A stretch of 64,000 bases of DNA. It comes from Ferirhizobium litorale (lineage in GTDB: Bacteria > Pseudomonadota > Alphaproteobacteria > Rhizobiales > Rhizobiaceae). The stretch's first letter is position 1. Each line of letters starts with the position of its first letter. The notes beneath the pieces are model-generated. The model made no database searches. It had not been told where the DNA came from and saw only the letters and a list, made by a program, of their open reading frames with translations. The translations under genes and the position numbers were made by a program. Shown here in pieces: positions 29,126 to 37,959 of this stretch. The stretch spans positions 124,001 to 188,000 of the forward strand of contig JALDYZ010000003.1 in assembly GCA_030028905.1 (NCBI GenBank), in the 5' to 3' direction.

Positions 29126-29165
29126 GCAATTAATTGCAAACAGGGTCTGTTCATTTTTGAACAGA
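29126..29165. promoter_or_regulatory. Two palindromes between livK and the divergent LysR gene, candidate operator
   Basis: GCAATTAATTGC (29126-29137) is a perfect 12-bp palindrome, and TCTGTTCATTTTTGAACAGA (29146-29165) has perfect 8-bp arms around TTTT. The second ends at the GAGGGG ribosome site of the LysR gene, so it could act as a DNA operator for autorepression or as an RNA hairpin covering the site. Confidence 0.45.
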
Positions 29166-29173
29166 GGGGCGCA

Positions 29174-30115
29174 GTGACGACAAATCCGCATTTTACATGG
29201 GATGATCTGATGTTTTTTCTGGCGGTCGCCCGGACTGGCCAGTTGTCGACCGCCGCGCGTCAGTTGCGGACGAGCCACGCGACGGTATCGCGCCGAATCG
29301 ATCGGCTGGAGTTCGCCCTCAAGGTCAAGCTCTTCGAACGCAACCCGCGTGGATATGTGCTCACCGTCGTCGGACAGCGATTCGTCGAAACTGCCGAGAA
29401 AATAGAGGCTGAGGCCGAACGGCTGCAGGCGGAGATCTGCGGCGGAGCGACAGTTCAGCGCGGCGTCATCCGCATGAGCGCACCGGAAGGTTTCGCCAAT
29501 TTTTTCCTCACCCACAGACTTGGCGATTTCTCCGCCGCCTACCCCAACCTGGCGCTCGAACTGGTGACTATCCAGCAGATCATGTCCCTATCGCGCAAGG
29601 AGGCCGACATTGCAGTGGCCCTCGATCCGCCAAAAGCCGGCCCCTATTTCTGTGAGAAGATCTCAGACTATAGTCTACATGTGTACGGATCGCGTCGGTA
29701 CCTCGCACGGCATGGGCCGGTGCGTAGCCGCGACGAACTGCTCCAGCACCCCTTCATCGGCTATATCGAGGACATGATCTTCGCGCCGGGCCTCGACTAC
29801 CTCGGTGACGTGCATCCGGGGATCAAGGCGCGCTTCCAGAGCTCCAGCATCTTTGCCCAGCTGACCGCGACGCGAAACGATCTCGGCCTCTGCATCCTGC
29901 CGCATTTCGTCGCCAAGCAGCATCCGGAACTCGAGATCGTGCTGGCCGACGAAATCGAACTCAGGCGGCATTATTGGCTGATCTGCCATCATGACCTGCG
30001 GCACGTGCCTCGTGTGCGCATGGTGATAGACTTCCTGTCCGGCATCGTGAATGCGCACCAGTCGTCCTTTATCCGCGCACTCGACGACAGCACCGTAAAC
30101 GCGCCATCCCGCTGA
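29174..30115 (+). CDS. LysR-family transcriptional regulator, divergent from the LIV transporter
   Basis: 313 residues from a GTG at 29174 with GAGGGG four bases upstream; the frame is open to a TTG at 29108, but that start would place the palindrome inside the coding region. N-terminal helix-turn-helix (LSTAARQLRTSHATVSRRIDRLE) is followed by a substrate-binding domain starting RGVIRMSAPEGFANFF. Motif order and the FTWDDLMFFLAVAR start make it a paralog of the LysR at 7920. It probably regulates the divergent livKGFHM cluster and itself. Confidence 0.86.
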   Translation: MTTNPHFTWDDLMFFLAVARTGQLSTAARQLRTSHATVSRRIDRLEFALKVKLFERNPRGYVLTVVGQRFVETAEKIEAEAERLQAEICGGATVQRGVIRMSAPEGFANFFLTHRLGDFSAAYPNLALELVTIQQIMSLSRKEADIAVALDPPKAGPYFCEKISDYSLHVYGSRRYLARHGPVRSRDELLQHPFIGYIEDMIFAPGLDYLGDVHPGIKARFQSSSIFAQLTATRNDLGLCILPHFVAKQHPELEIVLADEIELRRHYWLICHHDLRHVPRVRMVIDFLSGIVNAHQSSFIRALDDSTVNAPSR

Positions 30116-30148
30116 CATCGAGCCACCCTGAGGCTTCAGCCCTCGATG
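30116..30148. terminator. Weak inverted repeat between convergent genes
   Basis: CATCGAG (30116-30122) pairs with CTCGATG (30142-30148), with an inner GGCT/AGCC stem. It sits between the convergent LysR and glyoxalase genes and could end transcription, but it lacks a T-run. Confidence 0.25.
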
Positions 30149-30179
30149 CCCTGCTTCGCCGGCGGCACGCATGAAGCCG

Positions 30180-30575
30180 TTACGTGAAGCGTCCGTGACG
30201 CTGCAGCACCTCGATCTTGTAACCATCGGGATCGGTGACAAAGAAGAAGCGCGCGAACAGTGCGCCGTCGCGATTGAACTCGACGATCTTGTCGGGGTTT
30301 AGCCCGAGTTCGGCAAAGCGTGCGTGCTCGGCGTCCAGATCATCGACCGATACCGCGACGTGGCCGTAGCCATCACCCAGCGCATAGGGTTCGGTTCGTG
30401 CCTTGTTGAGCGTCAATTCGAGTTCGAACTCGCTCTCCGAATTGCTGAGATAGACCAGCGTGAACGTCTCGAAGTCGTAGCGATCGGCAATTTCCATTCC
30501 AAATGCCTGCCGGTAGAAATCCAGCGACCGCTGCTCGTCGAGCACGCGGATCATTGAGTGTATCGCCTTGGCCAA
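30180..30575 (-). CDS. gloA: Lactoylglutathione lyase (glyoxalase I)
   Basis: 131 residues if translation starts at the TTG at 30575, preferred because AGGAG lies 6-7 bases upstream and the protein then begins MAKAIHSMIRVLDEQRS, the family N terminus. The metal ligands of GloA are all present: H6, E53, H72 and E122. The two VOC beta-alpha-beta-beta-beta modules are complete (YRQAFGMEI, YGHVAVSVDDLD, DPDGYKIEVLQ). It detoxifies methylglyoxal with glutathione. This is relevant because the dihydroxyacetone kinase locus at 44-50 kb feeds triose phosphates, the source of methylglyoxal, though the two are 13 kb apart. Confidence 0.87.
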   Translation of the reverse strand: MAKAIHSMIRVLDEQRSLDFYRQAFGMEIADRYDFETFTLVYLSNSESEFELELTLNKARTEPYALGDGYGHVAVSVDDLDAEHARFAELGLNPDKIVEFNRDGALFARFFFVTDPDGYKIEVLQRHGRFT

Positions 30576-30692
30576 GCTCAAGCTCCTGTCGGTTATTTGG
30601 GCACTCTCCATTCGGCAAGACAGTCGACGTGAACGTGCGCAATGGTCGCTTAGCACGACCAGAAATCGGATCGCAACCGCTCGAGGCGATGC

Positions 30693-31859
30693 TCACCACG
30701 CCGCGCGGTAAATTGCGAGCGCGTCAGCTTCAGTTACGCTGCGGGGGTTGTTGACGAGCAGGCGTTGCTGCTTCATCGCATCCGCCGCCATCTTCGGGAG
30801 GTCCGCCTCGCCTATCCCGACATCTCGAAGTCGTGTCGAAAGGCCCAGTGTGCGGGACAAGGCCGCCAGTTCCTCGATGAAGGCGGCACAGCGCCCCTGC
30901 GCTCCCTCCTCCCTTTCGAGATGCGGAAACGCATCCGCTGCGATCTCTGCATAGAGATGCGCAGCTTCAGGAGCGTTGAACCGCAACACGTGCGGCAATA
31001 CCAGCGCGTTCGACAAACCATGCGGTACGTGGAAGGTACCGCCGATCGGATAAGCCAACGCATGCACCGCTGCCACCGGCGAATTAGCGAAAGCCTGGCC
31101 GGCCAGCATCGAGCCGAGAAGCATGGCACCGCGCGCCTCGACGTCGCTACCGTCCGCGACCGCCTTTTCGATGTTGGCGCCGATCAGTTGCAGTGCCTGG
31201 CGGGCGAGCATTTTCGACAGCGGATTGTTGTTCGCACTCTTCGATGCATAGGCCTCGATCGCATGCACCATGGCATCAACGCCCGTCGCCGCGGTGATGG
31301 ACGGCGGCAGCCCGAGCGTCAATTCAGCGTCGAGAACGGCAATGTCCGGCAGGATGACAGGCGACGAGACGCCGCGCTTTTCCTCCTCGCCGACGGTGAT
31401 GATCGAGACCGGCGTCACTTCCGACCCCGTTCCGGCTGTGGTCGGCACCAGCACGAGCGGCAGCCGCGGCCCCTCGGCACTACCGACTCCCCATGCACTT
31501 TCAAGATCCTCGTTCGAGCCGATCAGCAGCGCAGCAAGCTTGGCCACATCCAGCGACGAGCCGCCACCGAAGCCGACCACACCGGTTATCGCCGCCGAAC
31601 GCCCTGCCGCAACGGCGCTCATCAGGGTCGCGAGCGAGGGATCGGCCTCGACGCCATCAAAAATCGTGATGGTGATCCCCTCTGCCCGCAGCGAGTCGCA
31701 GGCGGCGTCGCACAAGCCAAGTTTGCGGAGACCGGGGTCGGTGACGAAGAGCACGGAGGAGCCGAGGCGTTTGCCGGCAATCGCGCCGAGTCGGCGGGCA
31801 GCGGCAAACTCGAAGACCAGCGATGGCGTCGTGTTGAAAACAAAGTTCTGGATATGCAT
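30693..31859 (-). CDS. Iron-containing (group III) alcohol dehydrogenase
   Basis: 388 residues with the NAD-binding GGGSSLDVAKLAALL and PTTAGTGSEVTP motifs and the Fe-type metal site: D and H in GVDAMVHAIEAY, then H residues in VHALAYPIGGTFHVPHG. The full set of D-H-H-H ligands is present, so it is probably active. Substrates in this family range from primary alcohols and 1,3-propanediol to 4-hydroxybutyrate and lactaldehyde; the neighbours (glyoxalase I upstream-facing, EEP enzyme) do not settle it. It is unlike the second family member here (maleylacetate reductase at 42665), which keeps fewer of the metal ligands. Confidence 0.87.
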   Translation of the reverse strand: MHIQNFVFNTTPSLVFEFAAARRLGAIAGKRLGSSVLFVTDPGLRKLGLCDAACDSLRAEGITITIFDGVEADPSLATLMSAVAAGRSAAITGVVGFGGGSSLDVAKLAALLIGSNEDLESAWGVGSAEGPRLPLVLVPTTAGTGSEVTPVSIITVGEEEKRGVSSPVILPDIAVLDAELTLGLPPSITAATGVDAMVHAIEAYASKSANNNPLSKMLARQALQLIGANIEKAVADGSDVEARGAMLLGSMLAGQAFANSPVAAVHALAYPIGGTFHVPHGLSNALVLPHVLRFNAPEAAHLYAEIAADAFPHLEREEGAQGRCAAFIEELAALSRTLGLSTRLRDVGIGEADLPKMAADAMKQQRLLVNNPRSVTEADALAIYRAAW

Positions 31860-32000
31860 GACCCCGCGGCCCCCTCAATCGCATCGAACAAATCGCCGCC
31901 CAGGCGGCGGGGCGACCTTACAGCGAGAAAAACAGCATAGGCAACCGGCGCACACCGCCCAGTTGCGCGGGACCGGATCCACCAGGTTGTTCCACCGGAG

Positions 32001-32879
32001 TCAACTGATCAGGGCCTGGCTAAGGTCGACGAGGGCCTTCAATGGCAGATGGTCGGAGGCGACCCGTGCAAGGGGTGTATCGTGTGCCTCTATGCGCGCT
32101 AGCAATCCCACACGATTGGCGATGATGCGGTCGAGCGCCAGAACAGGCAGGCCTGAAGGAAAGCTCGGCACCGCGGGCGGTAGTGGCCCAAAAGCGGAGT
32201 GCAACGTATTCAGCGACGAACGGTTGCCGAGCCGCCACTCGTTGAGGTCCCCCAGCAGCAGCGTCGGGCGCTCGTCGCGTCCATTCATGATGTCGACGAT
32301 CATCCGGGCCTGCTGTGCACGAGAGCGGCGAAGCAGGCCGAGATGGGCTGCAATGACCCTGATCGCCACCCCGTCGTCGAGATCGATGTCGGTCACCAGC
32401 GCGCCACGCGGTTCCAGGCCCGGCAGCCTGATCTGGTGGACATCGCGAACCAGGCCTTGCCGGAAGAGTACGATGTTTCCATGCCAGCCATGCGCCTTGG
32501 CCATTCCATTGATCGGAACCGGAACGAGCCCCGTTTCGCGCTCAAGCCGAGGCAGGTCAAGCAGCCCGTCGCGCTCGCCGAAGCGCTTGTCCGCCTCCTG
32601 AAGAGCGATCACGTCAGCCCCGATTTCATGGATGACGCGGGAGATGCGATCGGGATCGAAGCGACCGTCCACGCCGACGCATTTGTGCACATTGTAGGAG
32701 GCAACCAACATGCCGGAATCGGCGGGGCGCTCCATCGCCTTCACCTCGCTCGGCCGCTTCTTCCGGTTCTTGAGTGACGCGATGAGGTTCGCCGGAAGAC
32801 TGTCCTTCTTCTTGTGAATGAGCTTTGCCAATACGCCCTGTCCTGTCAGCAATTGTCCGTTAGTATCCGGCTTTGTCAC
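32001..32879 (-). CDS. Endonuclease/exonuclease/phosphatase (EEP) family protein
   Basis: 292 residues if it begins at the GTG at 32879, whose G-T-G overlaps the cardiolipin synthase stop (GTGA); TTG codons at 32900 and 32828 are alternatives, the latter with AGGACAGG upstream. EEP catalytic motifs are intact: ASYNVHKCVGVDGRFD, VIALQEADKRFG, LGDLNEW and a final ASDHLPL. The N-terminal about 60 residues are basic and outside the domain. EEP enzymes cleave phosphodiesters in DNA, RNA or phospholipids; tight coupling to cardiolipin synthase suggests a lipid or membrane role, as inference. Confidence 0.82.
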   Translation of the reverse strand: MTKPDTNGQLLTGQGVLAKLIHKKKDSLPANLIASLKNRKKRPSEVKAMERPADSGMLVASYNVHKCVGVDGRFDPDRISRVIHEIGADVIALQEADKRFGERDGLLDLPRLERETGLVPVPINGMAKAHGWHGNIVLFRQGLVRDVHQIRLPGLEPRGALVTDIDLDDGVAIRVIAAHLGLLRRSRAQQARMIVDIMNGRDERPTLLLGDLNEWRLGNRSSLNTLHSAFGPLPPAVPSFPSGLPVLALDRIIANRVGLLARIEAHDTPLARVASDHLPLKALVDLSQALIS

Positions 32880-34336
32880 AAATAGGGTGAGCCGAGCCAA
32901 AATGCACGGTCCATCAAGCGAACAATGAACGGACGTTCGTAGAGCGACTCGAGCGTCACCGCCGTCGCATCCGCAAGCGTCGCCCGAATCCGGTCCTCGA
33001 TTTCACCAGCAAACTGGCGGTTCATGATTTCCAGGTCGATCTCGAAGTTCAGCCTCAGCGAACGAGGGTCGAGATTGGACGAACCAACATAGGCCCAGCT
33101 CCCGTCGATGGCCATCAGTTTCGAGTGATTGAACGCACCCTTTGCGCGCCAGATCCGGCAACCGTCCCTCAGCATCTGGTCGAACTGCGATGTCATGGCG
33201 CGGTCGACCAGGGTGAGATTGTTGACCGCCGGAACGACGATATCCACTTCCACGCCGCGGCGCGCCGCAGTCACCAGAGCAGTGATGAGCTCGCGGTCCG
33301 GAAGAAAATAGGGAGACATAACGGTGATGGTGCGCTTGGCGACGGAAAATGCCCCCATCAGCATCTTGTGGTTGGTCTCCACGCTGCGATCCGGGCCGGT
33401 CGCAACAGCCCGCATGAAGATCGCCGACCCCGCGCCGGAAGCCGGCAACGCAATAGCCCATTTGTCACCGCCGAGCGTTTCTCCCGTAGTAAAGCGCCAA
33501 TCCTCGCCGGCAACGCTGACGAGGTCCGCCACGATGGGCCCGCTTACGCAGAAATGAGTATCGTGGGCAGACTTGTCGCTGGCGAACTCGGTGGTAAATC
33601 CTGCGCGGATGTTCATACCGCCGGTAAAGGCCACCGTGCCGTCCACGATCATCAGTTTTCGGTGGGTGCGAAGATTGGCATAGGGCAGTCTCAGTCCCAT
33701 GATGACGTTGCCGTTGAAGACGTCCGCGGCAACCCCACCGGCCTTCAGATATCCTATGATGCTCGGAACCGAGTAGCGCGCACCGACCGCGTCGATGAGC
33801 ACGCGGACCTCGACGCCGCGCATTGACGCGGCGATCAGGGCATCCGCAAATCGCAGCCCGATGCCGTCGCGATCGAAGATGTAGGTTTCCAGCAGGATGC
33901 TGCGCCGCGCACCTTCGATTGCGGCTATCATCGCCGGGTAGGCTTTGTCGCCACTGTCCAGGACCTGGATCTTGTTGCCGGACGTCAGAGGGTATCGCGC
34001 CACGCGATCACCGAGGGTCGCCATTGATGAGAACCGCGCGCCAAACTCTGCCTCGATGACGCCCGGAGCAACGGTAAACCCCTCCAAATGACCAAGAGCG
34101 CCACCTTCGAGAAGTGCCCGCTGGGAGGCTATCGACGCACGGCGGATCCGGTTGATCCCGGCAATGGCGTAAAGGGCAGCGCCGACAATCGGCGACAAGA
34201 GGATCACGCCGACCCATCCGGCCGCCGCGCGGACCTCATCCTTGGTCATGGCTGCGTGCACCGCCGCGACCGCACCGAGCACCCCGGACAAAACTGCTAG
34301 AATATGTGGCCAGTAGGCGATCAGGATGTCGAGCAT
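32876..34336 (-). CDS. cls: Cardiolipin synthase (phospholipase D superfamily)
   Basis: 486 residues, the usual length. Two N-terminal membrane segments (about 8-28 and 36-60) precede two HKD motifs: THRKLMIVDGTVAFTGGMN and FNHSKLMAIDGSWAYVGSSN, both complete. It condenses two phosphatidylglycerols, or PG with another phospholipid, into cardiolipin at the inner membrane. The C terminus ends LGSPYL. No ribosome site is obvious before the ATG at 34336. It is translationally coupled to the EEP gene. Confidence 0.93.
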   Translation of the reverse strand: MLDILIAYWPHILAVLSGVLGAVAAVHAAMTKDEVRAAAGWVGVILLSPIVGAALYAIAGINRIRRASIASQRALLEGGALGHLEGFTVAPGVIEAEFGARFSSMATLGDRVARYPLTSGNKIQVLDSGDKAYPAMIAAIEGARRSILLETYIFDRDGIGLRFADALIAASMRGVEVRVLIDAVGARYSVPSIIGYLKAGGVAADVFNGNVIMGLRLPYANLRTHRKLMIVDGTVAFTGGMNIRAGFTTEFASDKSAHDTHFCVSGPIVADLVSVAGEDWRFTTGETLGGDKWAIALPASGAGSAIFMRAVATGPDRSVETNHKMLMGAFSVAKRTITVMSPYFLPDRELITALVTAARRGVEVDIVVPAVNNLTLVDRAMTSQFDQMLRDGCRIWRAKGAFNHSKLMAIDGSWAYVGSSNLDPRSLRLNFEIDLEIMNRQFAGEIEDRIRATLADATAVTLESLYERPFIVRLMDRAFWLGSPYL

Positions 34337-34460
34337 GCGGCGAAGTATAGCTGCGTCGCACGGATGTTCAATCTGAGCGCGAACACCTCTGATTCCAATA
34401 CCTTAGCGATGCCGCAACCCCCATTTGGGCACGCAACGACCGAATCGGCGCGTCAGAGAC

Positions 34461-34493
34461 GCAAAGCCGCGGCGGGAAATGCCGCGGCTTTGC
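34461..34493 (-). terminator. Strong hairpin terminator downstream of secDF
   Basis: GCAAAGCCGCGGC, loop GGGAAAT, GCCGCGGCTTTGC: a perfect 13-bp stem in the 176-bp gap between the secDF stop and the cls start. The stem ends in TTT on both strands, so it may work in both directions; on the secDF strand it is followed by gtctctg. Confidence 0.7.
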
Positions 34494-34512
34494 CATTTCG
34501 CTTCGCGGAGGT

Positions 34513-37026
34513 TCAGGCCGCCTGCTGTTTTTCCTCTTCGGCTTCTGCATTCTTGCGGCGGCTGGTGCGCCAGTCGCCGAGGAAGAGCAGGATCGGTGCC
34601 GCGATGAACACCGAAGACGAAGCCGCGATGACGATGCCGAACACCATCGGAACGGCAAAGCTCTCGACGGCACTCCCGCCCCAGATCGCCATCGGCAACA
34701 TCGCCAGGAAGGCCGTCACCGAAGTGTAGAGGCTGCGCGCCAGGGTTTCGTTGATCGACAAATCGATCAGGTCGCGCAGCGGCATCGACTTGTAGAGGCG
34801 CATGTTCTCGCGCATGCGGTCGTAGACCACGACCTTGTCGTTGACCGAATAGCCGACGAGTGTCAGCAACGCTGCGATCGCCGTCAGGTTGAAGTCCAGC
34901 CCGGTCAGCGCGAAGAAGCCAACCGTCTTGGTGATGTCGAGTATGAGGGTTGCTATGGCACCGACGGCGAACGGCCATTCGAAGCGCGCCCAGATGTAGA
35001 CAAGCATCGCGAGGCTTGCCAGAACCACCGACAACACGCCGGCCGTCGCCAGTTCGCCGCTCACCTTCGGCCCGACGACTTCCGTTCGCTCGACCTTGGC
35101 GGTTGGCTCGATCCGCGCGACTTCGGCCTTAAGCTTGTCGACCGCCGCAGTCTGGGCCTCTTCGCCGCCCTCCTGCCGTTCGACGCGGATCAGCAGGTGA
35201 TGCTCGTCACCGAATTCCTGGAGCGCGACCTCGCCAAGGCCATCCAGACCCGAGCGGAATTTCGCAATTTCCGCAGGCTGTTCGGTGACGACCTCCATCT
35301 GGATGCCGCCACGGAAGTCGACGCCATAATTCAGACCGGGTTTGATGAACAGCGCGACCGACGCAAGCGAGAGGAACAGGGAAACGCCGATTCCGAAGAA
35401 GCGGGCCTTCATGAAGTTGATGTGCGTTCCGTCGGGTACAAGCCGGACCGGGAGAAGAGGCTTGATGTCGATGGTCTTCATCCTGGTGCGGCGGGCAATG
35501 GCGATCATGATGACGCGCACGATCGCGACCGCGGTGAACATCGAGATACCGATGCCGAGCGCCATCGTGACCGCAAAGCCGCGAACCGGGCCGGAGCCGA
35601 AGTAGAAGAGCAGGACGGTGGCGATCAGTCCCGTCACATTGCTGTCTACGATGGTCGAGTAGGCTTTGCTGAAGCCTGCATCGATCGCCGCAAAAGCGGT
35701 TCGGCCCTTGCGGGTCTCCTCCTTGATCCGCTCGTTGATCAGCACGTTCGCGTCAACCGCGAGACCGATGCCGAGGATGATGCCGGCGATGCCCGGAAGG
35801 GTGAGCGTCGCTCCCAGCAACGACAGGCCGGCAAACGTCAGGATGACATTGAGGGCAAGAGCCAGGTTGGCGAGCAGGCCCCACGCCCCATAGAGCACGA
35901 ACATGAACGCGACGACGAGGCCGAAGCCCAAAAGACCGGTGTAGACGCCCATCTCGATGGCATCGCTGCCGAGATCGGCGCCGACGGTGCGTTCCTCGAT
36001 AACGGTGAGCTTTGCCGGTAGCGCACCGGCGCGCAGAAGCGCGGCAAGGTAGGTGGCACTCTCGGCTGTGAAATTGCCGGAGATCTGGCCCGAGCCTCCG
36101 GTTATCGGCTCGCGGATAACCGGTGCGCTCAGCACCTTGCCGTCGAGGACGATCGCGAACGGACGCCCGACATTGGTGCGGGTGATTTCCGCAAACCGCA
36201 TGGCGCCCGCATTGTCGAACCGAAAGGAGACGACCGGTTCATTGGTGTTCGGATCGAAGGCGACCCGGGCATCGTTGAGACGGTCGCCAGCAAGCTCGAC
36301 ACGATCAACCACTGGATAGGAGTGGCCCTCCTCGTCTTCCATCACTGTCACGCCCGCCTCGGACGGATCGTTGGCAACCATGTGGAAAGTCATCTTGGCG
36401 GTCGAGCCCAGAAGCTCGCGCAATCGCGACGGATCCTGCGTGCCCGGAAGTTGCACGAGGATGCGATCGCCGCCAACGCGCTGGATCGTCGGTTCCGCGA
36501 CACCGACCTGATCGACGCGCTGCCGGATGATCTCGAGGCTCTGCTCGACGGCGGCGCTGACATGGCTGTCCAGCCCGGCCTGACTGTAGGAGACCGTGAT
36601 CGCGTTGTCGCCGGTGCGCACGATGTTCAGATCGCTTTGTCCGACCGAAAGTCCGAAGGCGATCGGATTGGCGAGCATCGAAAGTTGCTCGATCGCAGCG
36701 TCACGCTGGCCCGGATCGGCCAGGGTTACGACCAGGCTGTCCCTGACCTTCTGAACGGAAGTGGCCCGAATGCCGTTGTCGCGCAACGTGCGGCGCGCGT
36801 CCTGCATGAGGGCCTGCAGCCGCTCGCGGACGAGGTCGCTGCTATCGACCTCGAGGACCAGATGCGACCCGCCACGAAGGTCGAGACCGAGCGATACATG
36901 GTCCTTGGGCATCCAGGACGGCAACTTCTGCAACGTTGCCGGACTGAGGAGATTGGGAAGGGCGATCAGCATCCCGACCAGGATGATGATGGAATATAGC
37001 GCCACGAGCCAGGGTGACGTTCTCAT
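34513..37026 (-). CDS. secDF: Protein translocase SecD-SecF fusion
   Basis: 837 residues joining SecD (about 1-500) and SecF (about 530-820) in one chain. SecD part: N-terminal membrane anchor, VSLGLDLRGGSHLVLEVD, large periplasmic P1 domain, then GIGLAVDANVLINERIKEE in the membrane domain. SecF part: GLNYGVDFRGGIQMEV and GYSVNDKVVVYDRMRENMR, with the paired Asp/Arg residues of the proton path. The C terminus is charged (RRKNAEAEEEKQQAA). It assists Sec-dependent export using the proton gradient. Fused forms occur in several lineages. No yajC gene is adjacent, in contrast with many housekeeping loci. Confidence 0.94.
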   Translation of the reverse strand: MRTSPWLVALYSIIILVGMLIALPNLLSPATLQKLPSWMPKDHVSLGLDLRGGSHLVLEVDSSDLVRERLQALMQDARRTLRDNGIRATSVQKVRDSLVVTLADPGQRDAAIEQLSMLANPIAFGLSVGQSDLNIVRTGDNAITVSYSQAGLDSHVSAAVEQSLEIIRQRVDQVGVAEPTIQRVGGDRILVQLPGTQDPSRLRELLGSTAKMTFHMVANDPSEAGVTVMEDEEGHSYPVVDRVELAGDRLNDARVAFDPNTNEPVVSFRFDNAGAMRFAEITRTNVGRPFAIVLDGKVLSAPVIREPITGGSGQISGNFTAESATYLAALLRAGALPAKLTVIEERTVGADLGSDAIEMGVYTGLLGFGLVVAFMFVLYGAWGLLANLALALNVILTFAGLSLLGATLTLPGIAGIILGIGLAVDANVLINERIKEETRKGRTAFAAIDAGFSKAYSTIVDSNVTGLIATVLLFYFGSGPVRGFAVTMALGIGISMFTAVAIVRVIMIAIARRTRMKTIDIKPLLPVRLVPDGTHINFMKARFFGIGVSLFLSLASVALFIKPGLNYGVDFRGGIQMEVVTEQPAEIAKFRSGLDGLGEVALQEFGDEHHLLIRVERQEGGEEAQTAAVDKLKAEVARIEPTAKVERTEVVGPKVSGELATAGVLSVVLASLAMLVYIWARFEWPFAVGAIATLILDITKTVGFFALTGLDFNLTAIAALLTLVGYSVNDKVVVYDRMRENMRLYKSMPLRDLIDLSINETLARSLYTSVTAFLAMLPMAIWGGSAVESFAVPMVFGIVIAASSSVFIAAPILLFLGDWRTSRRKNAEAEEEKQQAA

Positions 37027-37117
37027 AGTAATGTTTCCTTGATATGGGCTTTCGCCACCCGATGTTTTCGAGCGGGCGCCATGAGCTGAAATTGATTGCG
37101 CTCGACGATCGAAGCGA

Positions 37118-37498
37118 TCAGATCAAGGAAAAGGGTGGTGCGCGTGCCAGATATCCGCCGCGGCCCGAAGAGGGAAAGAAAATCCGGCCATCGCCGAACT
37201 TATAGCTTTCTGGCGCCGCGCTGATTTCGAACGGATGGGAGGAAGGCGCCTTTGCGGCGCCATCGTGCCACCCGGATTTTGACGGGTCGCGGTGATCGCT
37301 CGACACGACCAGGCGCAAGGTCTCCCTGGCGACGACAATCGGAGCCCTTTCGCTCTTGCCGGCCGACGACAGGGCGGATGGCGACCGGAAATGCTGGAGG
37401 GACAAATCGCTGAGCGAAAATCCAAACAGTGCAAAGAACGTGAGAATGAACGCTCCGAATACACCGGCGCGAACCGCAAGCGTATTCCGGACCTTCAT
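37118..37498 (-). CDS. Small hypothetical protein with an N-terminal membrane segment
   Basis: About 126 residues from the ATG at 37498 (a GTG three codons earlier and a TTG at 37534 are also in frame; none has a strong ribosome site). After a short basic start (MKVRNTLAVRAGVFG) there is one hydrophobic segment of about 20 residues, which could be a signal anchor, then a Ser/Pro-rich, low-complexity region (RSPSALSSAGKSERAP) and a hydrophilic tail. No domain is recognised. It is 91 bp upstream of secDF in the same direction. Codon use looks ordinary, but the overlapping plus-strand frame is also open, so coding status is uncertain. Confidence 0.4.
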   Translation of the reverse strand: MKVRNTLAVRAGVFGAFILTFFALFGFSLSDLSLQHFRSPSALSSAGKSERAPIVVARETLRLVVSSDHRDPSKSGWHDGAAKAPSSHPFEISAAPESYKFGDGRIFFPSSGRGGYLARAPPFSLI

Positions 37499-37959
37499 TT
37501 CATTCACTGCAATGCACGTTCCGGATTGTTTCAAGATCGTCTTTCTCGCGCGACAGGCATTTCCTGCCCCAAGTCCGCGGCAATCGCCGCGCTCCGCCTC
37601 AGGATTCCGCTTCCGCAGTCAGGAAGCTTCTTATTCCGCCCTTTCCAGCCGGTCAACCTGACGCCCGGCATGGGGGCCTCGGCCGAGACGCGGATCTAAT
37701 GTGAGATGTCCTTTCATCGGCTGCCTTCAAGAGAGGATCGATCGAACGGAGAGAACTTCGTGTGGGGCCTTGTCCGGGATACTGAAGCATGCCTCGACAC
37801 CTGAGTTTGGTGAAGCGGCATGCGATAAATAACAATACGGTTATGCTTTTCCACATTTATGTAATTTTACACGCATGATTTGGCATGACAGAGTTGTGCG
37901 ATCTGCCCGGACATGGTGAGGATCCGCATCCGGGAAATGGAAAAAGAATGGGAGGAACT
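37499..37959. other. Non-coding gap with an AT-rich promoter-like end
   Basis: 461 bp between the small hypothetical (minus) and a binding-protein gene (plus). The first 300 bp are ordinary GC-rich sequence without a supported gene. From about 37805 to 37885 the base composition becomes AT-rich (ataaataacaatacgg, then tttatgtaattttaca), which is where I expect the promoter of the transporter operon. No clear repeat or operator was found. Confidence 0.4.
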
